This document shows positions 9,253-14,575 of a stretch of 14,575 nt of DNA, one piece after another; positions within the stretch are counted from its first letter, which is position 1; each line of letters opens with the position of its first letter. The notes below the pieces were generated by a model. It saw nothing but the letters and a program-made list of their open reading frames with translations, had not been told where the DNA came from and searched no databases. A program made the translations under genes and the position numbers. The DNA is from JBDSKH01 sp035556655 (GTDB taxonomy: Bacteria > Actinomycetota > Actinomycetes > Actinomycetales > Microbacteriaceae). The stretch covers positions 1 through 14,575 of the forward strand of contig DATMFW010000061.1 in assembly GCA_035556655.1 (NCBI GenBank), given 5' to 3'.

Positions 9253-10208
9253 CGCCGTCGACACCCCCCGAGGTCGACCGGGTCGCCGCCGCCCGCGCCG
9301 CCGTGGCCGCGCGCCGCGCCCGTGCCGCCGTGAAGGCCGCCATCGCGCGCCGGGAGCGCCGCGCTCTGGAAGTGGTCGAGGCGGCGTGGAACGGGCCTGC
9401 CACGGCTCCCGAAGCCACCCTGCGGGTGCGTGAGCTGCTGATGAGCGTTCCCACCCTCGGGCCGACCCGGGCCGACCGGGTCATGGAGCAGCTCGGCATC
9501 GCGCCCTCGAAACGTGTCGGCGGACTGGGAACGCGGCAGCGCGCGAAGCTGCGCGAGTTCCTGATCCGGCGAGAGGGCGGACTGCGTACGCCCAGCCGGC
9601 TGGTCGTGCTGGCCGGCCCGACGGCCGTCGGCAAGGGCACGGTGTCGCGCCACATCCGCGAGAACTACCCGAACGTGCTGCTCAGCATCTCGGCGACGAC
9701 CCGGCCGCCGCGCGTCGGCGAGGTCGAGGGCGAGCACTACTACTTCGTCTCGGACGCGCAGTTCGACCGCATGATCGCCGACGGCGAGTTCCTGGAGTAC
9801 GCCACGGTGCATAACGCCTACCGGTACGGGACCCCGCGACCTCCCATCGACGCCGCGCTGGCCAGCGGTCGCAGCGTGCTGCTCGAGATCGACCTGCAGG
9901 GCGCTCGCGCCGTGCGGGAGGCGATGCCGGAGGCGCTTCTGGTCTTCTTGCTGCCCCCGACCTGGGAGGAACTGGTGCGCCGGCTGGTCGGCCGCGGGAC
10001 CGAGGATCCGGTCGAGCAGGCCCGCCGGCTGGCCACCGCTCGCGTCGAATTGCGGGCCCAGGACGAGTTCGATGTGAAGGTCGTCAACCAGGAGGTCGGC
10101 CAGGCGGCCCGCGAGGTCGTAGAATTGCTCGCAGTGCCCGGCGATCCGGGCGCGTCTTCTTCCCGGGCCCCGACGGGCCCGACCACCGAAGGGCATACCC
10201 ATGGCTGA
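9249..10208 (+). CDS. gmk: mIHF-guanylate kinase fusion protein
   Basis: Phosphorylates GMP to GDP with ATP; 319 residues against about 200 for ordinary Gmk. Residues 12-108 form an actinobacterial integration-host-factor (mIHF) domain. Residues 118-295 form a complete kinase: P-loop GPTAVGKGT at 123-131 (K129), GMP-site SISATTRPPR (146-155, with S148, R152, R155) and GEVEGEHYYF, FLEYATVHN with YRYGTPR, LLEIDLQGAR, lid GRGTED, and DEFDVKVVN. The last ~24 residues (GDPGASSSRAPTGPTTEGHTHG) are low-complexity and look like former intergenic DNA read through. The ATG at 9249 overlaps pyrF by 4 nt. No in-frame ATG or GTG occurs between 9486 and 9605, between the two domains, so a separate kinase start is unlikely. 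In M. tuberculosis mihF and gmk are adjacent separate genes in the same place; here they are one frame. Both domain assignments are firm. Confidence 0.95.
   Translation: MTPSTPPEVDRVAAARAAVAARRARAAVKAAIARRERRALEVVEAAWNGPATAPEATLRVRELLMSVPTLGPTRADRVMEQLGIAPSKRVGGLGTRQRAKLREFLIRREGGLRTPSRLVVLAGPTAVGKGTVSRHIRENYPNVLLSISATTRPPRVGEVEGEHYYFVSDAQFDRMIADGEFLEYATVHNAYRYGTPRPPIDAALASGRSVLLEIDLQGARAVREAMPEALLVFLLPPTWEELVRRLVGRGTEDPVEQARRLATARVELRAQDEFDVKVVNQEVGQAAREVVELLAVPGDPGASSSRAPTGPTTEGHTHG
9282..9572 (+). other. mIHF (actinobacterial integration host factor) domain fused to Gmk
   Basis: Residues 12-108 of the fusion protein. A long alanine/arginine-rich first helix (AARAAVAARRARAAVKAAIARR) is followed by RVRELLMSVPTLGPTRADRVM and QLGIAPSKRVGGLGTRQRAKL. 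This is the helix-turn-DNA-binding layout of M. tuberculosis mIHF (Rv1388), including the IAP[ST][KR]R..GLG..QR signature that contacts DNA. In stand-alone form the protein bends DNA, organises the nucleoid and is essential in mycobacteria. Basic residues for DNA contact appear retained, so the domain should still bind DNA (inference). Confidence 0.9.
10120..10125 (+). promoter_or_regulatory. Candidate -10 element of an internal promoter before rpoZ
   Basis: TAGAAT (5 of 6 to TATAAT, fits TANNNT) lies in the 3' end of gmk in an unusually A/T-rich patch. A start near 10132 would leave a leader of about 70 nt before the rpoZ ATG. The -35 region is poor (TCGGCC, 3 of 6, at 18 nt spacing). It would free rpoZ, coaBC and metK from pyrimidine control. 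Suggestive only. Confidence 0.35.
10136..10151 (+). terminator. GC-rich hairpin followed by T-rich run (possible attenuator) in 3' end of gmk
   Basis: GCCCGG (10136-10141) pairs perfectly with CCGGGC (10146-10151) around a CGAT loop. It is followed by GCGTCTTCTT, a pyrimidine-rich tract weaker than a classic U-run. It could act as a weak terminator, an RNA-processing site or a leader structure of rpoZ. Being inside coding sequence, it may also be a by-product of GC-rich codons. Confidence 0.35.
10164..10181 (+). repeat. Second GC-rich inverted repeat just upstream of rpoZ
   Basis: CGGGCCC (10164-10170) pairs with GGGCCCG (10175-10181) over a CGAC loop: 7 perfect G-C pairs, ending 6 nt before the rpoZ Shine-Dalgarno GAAGGG (10188-10193). 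Each arm holds the palindrome GGGCCC. It encodes part of the low-complexity Gmk tail, which suggests the DNA or RNA shape matters more here than the protein (inference). Confidence 0.45.
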
Positions 10209-10470
10209 CAAGAACTCCGGCATCATCGACCCGCCGATCGACGATCTGCTGTCGAAGGTCGACTCGAAATACCAGCTGGTGATCTTCGCATCCAAGCGCG
10301 CCCGCCAGATCAACGACTACTACGCCGACCTGCACGAGGGGTCGCTGTTCGACAACGTGGGGCCGCTGGTCGACTCGACGATCGACGACAAGCCGCTCTC
10401 GGTCGCCATGCACGAGATCAACGAGGACAAGCTGGTCCTCAAGCCCCTCGACGAGACCCCCGCTCCGTAG
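10201..10470 (+). CDS. rpoZ: DNA-directed RNA polymerase omega subunit
   Basis: Small RNA polymerase subunit that helps fold and hold the beta' chain. 89 residues. The conserved core is clear: DDLLSKVDSKYQLVIFASKRARQINDYYADL, then the actinobacterial segment VGPLVDS and DKPLSVAMHEINEDKL. The ATG at 10201 has GAAGGG 7 nt upstream and overlaps the gmk stop by 8 nt (ATGGCTGA). The order gmk-rpoZ-coaBC-metK is the same as in mycobacteria. A possible own promoter and two hairpins lie in the end of gmk. It is followed by a 22-nt gap, one of only two non-overlapping junctions after pyrR. Confidence 0.97.
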   Translation: MADKNSGIIDPPIDDLLSKVDSKYQLVIFASKRARQINDYYADLHEGSLFDNVGPLVDSTIDDKPLSVAMHEINEDKLVLKPLDETPAP

Positions 10471-10492
10471 CGCGGCCATCGAGCCCGTCGAA

Positions 10493-11707
10493 ATGAACAT
10501 CGTCGTCGGCATCACCGGCGGCATCGCGGCGTACAAGGCCGTCGGCGTCGTCAGGGCGCTGGTGCAGGCGGGACACGACGTGCACGTCGTGGCGACGGAT
10601 GCGGCGCTCCGCTTCGTCGGCAGGCCCACCCTCGAGGCGATCAGCCGCAACCCCGTCCACAGCGATCTCTACGAGGGAGTCGCCGAGGTGCGGCACGTGG
10701 CCCTCGGGCAGCGCGCCGACCTCATCGTGATCGCGCCGGCGACCGCGCACACCCTCGCGAAGCTCGCCACCGGGCTCGACGACGACCTGCTCGGCAACAC
10801 GGTGCTGGCCTCGACGGCGCCGCTGGTGCTGGCACCGGCCATGCACACGGAGATGTGGCGGCATCCGGCGACCGTGGCCAACGTCGCCACGCTCGTCGAG
10901 CGCGGCGCGCACATCGTGGGTCCCGGAAGCGGCCCGCTGACCGGATCGGACTCGGGTCCCGGCCGCATGGCCGAGGTCGATGAGATCGTGGCGGCCGCTC
11001 TCACCGCGGCCGGGCCGCGCGACCTGGCCGGCCGACGCATCCTGATCACCGCGGGGGGAACGCGCGAACCGCTCGATCCGGTGCGTTTCATCGGCAATCG
11101 CTCCAGCGGCAAGCAGGGCGTCGCCCTCGCCCGCGCCGCCGCCGCGCGCGGCGCCGACGTCACCCTCGTCGTGGCGAACATCGACGAGGGGGTCCTCGCG
11201 GCGGACGGCATCGTCGGCACTGAGGTCGTGCACGTGTCGACGACGCTCGAACTGCAGGAGGCGACGCTGCTCGCGGCCGGCACCGCTGAGCTGGTCATCA
11301 TGGCCGCCGCGGTGGCCGACTACCGGCCGGAGACCGTCGCCGACGCCAAGATCAAGAAGGAAGTCCAGGGCGACAGCCTCGAGCTGCGCCTGGTGAAGAA
11401 CCCCGACATCCTGCGCGAGCTGACGGGAGCCCGGCGCGAGGGCCAGACCATCGTGGGATTCGCGGCGGAGACCGAGCAGGATCGCGATGCGCTGCTCGAA
11501 CTGGGCCGGGCGAAGGCCCGGCGCAAGGGCGTGGACTATCTCGTCGTCAACAGCGTCGGGTGGGCGCAGGGCTTCGCCACCGACCGTAACGCGGTTCTCG
11601 TGCTGTCCGCCGCCGGAGATATCGTGGGCGAGGCCGACGGCACGAAGTCGTCGGTCGCCGATCGCATCCTCGACCTCGTCGCCGCACCGGAAGATCTTCA
11701 TGACTGA
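10493..11707 (+). CDS. coaBC: Bifunctional phosphopantothenoylcysteine decarboxylase / phosphopantothenate-cysteine ligase
   Basis: Two steps of coenzyme A synthesis: CTP-dependent joining of 4'-phosphopantothenate and cysteine (CoaB), then FMN-dependent decarboxylation to 4'-phosphopantetheine (CoaC). 404 residues, normal. The N-terminal flavoprotein CoaC domain (1-~175) begins IVVGITGGIAAYKAVGVVRA, has the active-site H68 in VRHVALGQRADL, APATAHTLAKLATG, and PAMHTEMW (the PAMN-type loop in its actinobacterial form). The CoaB domain (from ~177) has RILITAGGTREPLDPVRFIG, NRSSGKQG, AAAVADYRPE, and KIKKE for nucleotide binding. The ATG at 10493 matches the family N-terminus, but there is only a weak ribosome binding site in the 22-nt spacer. 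It overlaps metK by 8 nt. Confidence 0.97.
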   Translation: MNIVVGITGGIAAYKAVGVVRALVQAGHDVHVVATDAALRFVGRPTLEAISRNPVHSDLYEGVAEVRHVALGQRADLIVIAPATAHTLAKLATGLDDDLLGNTVLASTAPLVLAPAMHTEMWRHPATVANVATLVERGAHIVGPGSGPLTGSDSGPGRMAEVDEIVAAALTAAGPRDLAGRRILITAGGTREPLDPVRFIGNRSSGKQGVALARAAAARGADVTLVVANIDEGVLAADGIVGTEVVHVSTTLELQEATLLAAGTAELVIMAAAVADYRPETVADAKIKKEVQGDSLELRLVKNPDILRELTGARREGQTIVGFAAETEQDRDALLELGRAKARRKGVDYLVVNSVGWAQGFATDRNAVLVLSAAGDIVGEADGTKSSVADRILDLVAAPEDLHD

Positions 11708-12893
11708 ACCCCTCCGCCTGTTCACCTCCGAATCGGTCACCGAGGGACACCCCGACAAGATCTGCGACCAGATCAGCGACGCGATCCTCGATGCGCTGCT
11801 GACGGTCGACCCGCAGGCCCGGGTCGCGGTCGAGACGCTCGTCACCACCGGGCTCGTCCACGTCGCCGGTGAGGTCACCACGAGCGGCTACGTCGACATC
11901 CCGGGCATCGTGCGCGAGCGCATCACGAGCATCGGCTACGACTCCTCCGACGTCTGGTTCGACGGCAGGTCGTGCGGGGTCAGCGTCTCGATCGGCGGCC
12001 AGTCGCCCGATATCGCACGGGGGGTCGACGACGCGGTCGAGACGCGCGAGGGCTCCTCCGACGACGACCTCGACCGCCAGGGGGCCGGCGACCAGGGCAT
12101 CATGTTCGGGTTCGCCACCCGCGAGACCCCCGAGCTGATGCCGTTGCCGATCTGGCTCGCCCACCGGCTGTCCGAGCGGCTCGCCGCCGTGCGCCACGAC
12201 GGGCTCGTCGACTGGCTGCGCCCCGACGGCAAGACCCAGGTCACCATCGGCTACGACGGCGCCACGCCGCGCAGCATCGAGACCGTCGTGCTGTCGACCC
12301 AGCACGCCCCCTCGGTCTCGACCGCCGATCTGCGGGCCGCCGTCGAAGAGCTGGTGATCGCCCCGGTCCTGGCCGCTGTCGATCTGCCCTCCAGCGGCCG
12401 GCGCCTCATCAACCCCACCGGCCGGTTCGAGATCGGCGGGCCGCAGGGCGACGCCGGGCTCACGGGGCGCAAGATCATCGTCGACACCTACGGTGGTGCC
12501 GCGCGGCACGGCGGCGGGGCATTCAGCGGGAAGGACCCGTCGAAGGTCGACCGGTCGGCCGCCTACGCCATGCGCTGGGTCGCGAAGAACGCCGTCGCGG
12601 CCGGGCTCGCCGATCGGCTCGAGGTCCAGGTCGCGTACGCGATCGGGGCCGCGTCGCCGGTCGGGCTCTACGTCGAGACGTTCGGTACGGCCCACGTCCC
12701 CGAGCAGCGCATCATCGACGCCATCCGCGAGGTGTTCGATCTGCGCCCGGCGGCGATCATCCGCGACCTCGACCTGCTGCGGCCGATCTACGCGGCGACG
12801 GCGGCGTACGGCCACTTCGGGCGGGAACTGCCGGACTTCACCTGGGAGCGCACGGACCGCGTCGACGCGCTGCGCTCGGCCGCCGGGGTCTGA
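11700..12893 (+). CDS. metK: S-adenosylmethionine synthase
   Basis: Makes S-adenosylmethionine from methionine and ATP, releasing phosphate and pyrophosphate. 397 residues, typical. Key sites: ESVTEGHPDKICDQISDAIL at residues 11-30 (H17 and D19 for ATP/metal), GAGDQGIMFGFA from residue 128, and the phosphate loop GGGAFSGKDPSKVDRSAAY with K278 and D279. The C-terminal RPIYAATAAYGHFGRELPDFTWE is also as expected. The ATG at 11700 sits in an 8-nt overlap with the coaBC stop (ATGACTGA); the open frame before it is shadow of coaBC. No SAM riboswitch can precede it because the upstream DNA is coding. Translation is likely coupled to coaBC. Ten nt separate it from priA. Confidence 0.98.
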   Translation: MTEPLRLFTSESVTEGHPDKICDQISDAILDALLTVDPQARVAVETLVTTGLVHVAGEVTTSGYVDIPGIVRERITSIGYDSSDVWFDGRSCGVSVSIGGQSPDIARGVDDAVETREGSSDDDLDRQGAGDQGIMFGFATRETPELMPLPIWLAHRLSERLAAVRHDGLVDWLRPDGKTQVTIGYDGATPRSIETVVLSTQHAPSVSTADLRAAVEELVIAPVLAAVDLPSSGRRLINPTGRFEIGGPQGDAGLTGRKIIVDTYGGAARHGGGAFSGKDPSKVDRSAAYAMRWVAKNAVAAGLADRLEVQVAYAIGAASPVGLYVETFGTAHVPEQRIIDAIREVFDLRPAAIIRDLDLLRPIYAATAAYGHFGRELPDFTWERTDRVDALRSAAGV

Positions 12894-12903
12894 CGAGGCC
12901 GGC

Positions 12904-14575
12904 GTGAGCACGATCGCGCGGGTGCTGGTCGACTCCGCGCTTCCGCAGCTCGACCGGCTTCTCGACTACCGCGTGCCGGATGGCATGGCGGGTGTCGAGC
13001 CGGGGGTGCGGGTCTCGGTCCCGCTGCGCAGCGCCTCGCGGCTCGCGCAGGGTTTCGTCATCGAGCTCACCGAGCAGCAGGACTACCCGGGCCCGCTCAG
13101 CGACGTCGAATCGCTGATCTCGCCGCTGCCGGTGTTGCGTCCGGAGGTCTGGCGCCTCGCCCGCGCGGTCGCCGATCGGGCGGCGGGTTCCGCCAACGAC
13201 ATCCTGCGCCTCGCCGTTCCGCCGCGGCAGGTCAGGGTCGAGAAGCAGTGGCTCGCGGCGCCGCCGCAGCCCCTCCCGCCGCCGGATGCGCCCGAGATCG
13301 AGGGATTCGCCCCCGGCGGCCTCGACGATGCTGTCGATGGTGGCCGGCGCATCGCCCTCCGTGTCGCACCGGGGGTGACCCCGGCCGGGTCGGCGTGGAC
13401 CGGCCGCTGGGCGGTCACGCTGGCCCAGGCGGCCGTGCGCGTGCTCGCCTCCGGCCGCACCGCGATCCTCGTCGCCCCCGACTATCGCGACCAGGAGCAG
13501 CTCGCGACGGCGCTCGCGACGCTCGCCCCCGCCGAGGCGATCGCGCGCTGGGATGCCCGGCAGCCGAATCCGGACCGCTATCGGTCGTTGCTTCGGGCCG
13601 GCGCGGGCCCGGTGATCGTGCTGGGAACCCGCTCGGCGGTGTACGCCCCCGCCGAAAAGCTGGGACTGATCGCGATCTGGAACGATGGCGACCCGTTGCT
13701 GGGCGAGCCGCTGAGCCCCTATGTGCACGCCCGGGACGCCGCCCTGGTCCGTCAGGAGCAGCAGGGAGGTGCGCTGATCCTCGCCGGCCATACCCGCAGC
13801 ACCGAGACTCAGCGGCTGGTCGACGTCGGCTACCTCGAGCCGCACGCCCCCGCGCGGCTGCGACACCCCCGGATCGTGCCCACCGAGGACGGCCGCGCCG
13901 AGGATCGCCTGGCGGCGCAGGCGCGCATCCCGTCCCTCGCCTGGCGCACGGCCACCGAGGCGCTGGCCACCGGGCCGGTGCTGGTGCAGGTCGCGCGTCC
14001 GGGGTTCGCTCCGGGCCTGCGGTGCGCGGACTGCGGCGAACCGGCCCGCTGCCGCCGCTGCGCCGGACCGCTGCGCCAGCGCCGGCAGGGTCAGGCACCG
14101 ACCTGCTCGTGGTGCGGTGCGATCGAGGGTTCGTGGCGCTGCCCGCACTGCGCCGGGACCCGGCTGCAGACCAGCGGCGCCGGAACCCGGCGCACCGCCG
14201 ACGAGCTGGGCAGGGCGTTCCCCGGCACGCTCGTGGTCGTCTCGGACGGTGAGCGGCCGCTCACCGGCGTCCCCGACCGTCCAGCCCTGGTGATCGCGAC
14301 CCGCGGCGCCGAACCGCTCGCCGATGGCGGGTACCGCGCGGTGCTGCTACTCGACGGCGAGCGCATGGTCGCCCGCGAGAGCCTGCGGGTGGCGGAGGAC
14401 GTGCTGCGCTGGTGGTCCGACGCTGCGGCCCTCGCCGCCGATGACGCCCGGGTGATCCTGGTCGGGGTGGGTGGTGCTCTCGCGACGGCGCTCGCCTCCT
14501 GGACCCAGCCCGAGTACGCCCACGCCGAACTGGCCGACCGGCGCCCTCTGCGATTTCCGCCCCTGGTGCGCACGG
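12904..14575 (+). CDS. priA: Primosomal protein N' (PriA), helicase-motif-less actinobacterial form (3' end outside window)
   Basis: Replication-restart factor that recognises stalled forks. 557 codons are visible with no stop. The N-terminal fork-binding domain is present: IARVLVDSALPQLDRLLDYR, then GVRVSVPL and GFVIEL. Zinc-site cysteines occur as four CxxC pairs at residues 374/377, 383/386, 401/404 and 413/416, enough for the two zincs of PriA. The helicase core is decayed: where PriA has GVTGSGKT this protein reads VTPAGSAWTGRW, without the Walker A lysine, and where DEEH is expected it has NDGD (260-263) after LGLIAIW. This is known for actinobacterial PriA, which is thought to lack helicase activity. 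The start is the GTG at 12904, 10 nt after metK, chosen because the conserved N-terminus begins at once. GAGG (12896-12899) may serve as ribosome binding site at short spacing. Confidence 0.92.
   Translation, partial: MSTIARVLVDSALPQLDRLLDYRVPDGMAGVEPGVRVSVPLRSASRLAQGFVIELTEQQDYPGPLSDVESLISPLPVLRPEVWRLARAVADRAAGSANDILRLAVPPRQVRVEKQWLAAPPQPLPPPDAPEIEGFAPGGLDDAVDGGRRIALRVAPGVTPAGSAWTGRWAVTLAQAAVRVLASGRTAILVAPDYRDQEQLATALATLAPAEAIARWDARQPNPDRYRSLLRAGAGPVIVLGTRSAVYAPAEKLGLIAIWNDGDPLLGEPLSPYVHARDAALVRQEQQGGALILAGHTRSTETQRLVDVGYLEPHAPARLRHPRIVPTEDGRAEDRLAAQARIPSLAWRTATEALATGPVLVQVARPGFAPGLRCADCGEPARCRRCAGPLRQRRQGQAPTCSWCGAIEGSWRCPHCAGTRLQTSGAGTRRTADELGRAFPGTLVVVSDGERPLTGVPDRPALVIATRGAEPLADGGYRAVLLLDGERMVARESLRVAEDVLRWWSDAAALAADDARVILVGVGGALATALASWTQPEYAHAELADRRPLRFPPLVRT

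Noticed and set aside
9615..9641. Gmk P-loop GPTAVGKGT, with Ala in place of the usual Gly, as an inactivating change
   Set aside because: The AVGK form also occurs in mycobacterial Gmk, and the lysine and flanking glycines are intact, so activity is expected.
10471..10492. Terminator or promoter in the rpoZ-coaBC gap
   Set aside because: Only 22 nt, with no inverted repeat, no T-run and no -10-like hexamer.
11640..11699. SAM riboswitch in front of metK
   Set aside because: metK overlaps coaBC by 8 nt and the upstream DNA is conserved CoaB coding sequence; no riboswitch core seen.

Overview
The window is a high-GC, densely packed stretch of actinobacterial chromosome, all genes on the + strand. 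Gene order, codon use (nearly all third positions G/C), a mycobacterial-IHF-type domain, a helicase-dead PriA and a type-2 PyrF all point to Actinomycetota. The mIHF-Gmk fusion and the overall layout suggest Micrococcales, probably Microbacteriaceae (inference, not tested by search).

Layout: (1) 2-679, the 3' part of an ABC-transporter inner-membrane permease of the SsuC/TauC type. (2) 680-735, a short leader that folds into a textbook PyrR-binding loop whose lower stem covers the Shine-Dalgarno of pyrR. (3) 736-9252, the de novo pyrimidine operon: pyrR, pyrB, pyrC, a small membrane protein of unknown function, carA, carB and pyrF. pyrD and pyrE are not present. (4) 9249-12893, a housekeeping block that follows without a break: an mIHF-guanylate kinase fusion, rpoZ, coaBC and metK. 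(5) 12904-end, the 5' part of priA, cut by the window edge.

Together the genes make carbamoyl phosphate (CarAB), carbamoyl aspartate (PyrB), dihydroorotate (PyrC) and UMP from OMP (PyrF), under feedback by PyrR, which senses UMP/UTP against PRPP. The downstream block supplies GDP (Gmk), the RNA polymerase omega subunit, phosphopantetheine for coenzyme A, S-adenosylmethionine and a replication-restart factor. Nine of the eleven gene junctions from pyrR to priA overlap by 1, 4 or 8 nt, so translational coupling is likely, and repression at the pyrR leader could pass downstream. A candidate internal promoter and two GC-rich hairpins in the last 90 nt of gmk may let rpoZ and later genes escape pyrimidine control.

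There are no mobile elements, CRISPR arrays, RNA genes, or gene-free stretches above 60 nt. I see no wholly new system. The points most worth a second look are the PyrR leader that sequesters the ribosome binding site, the mIHF-Gmk fusion, the uncharacterised membrane protein between pyrC and carA, and the putative promoter/hairpin region before rpoZ.
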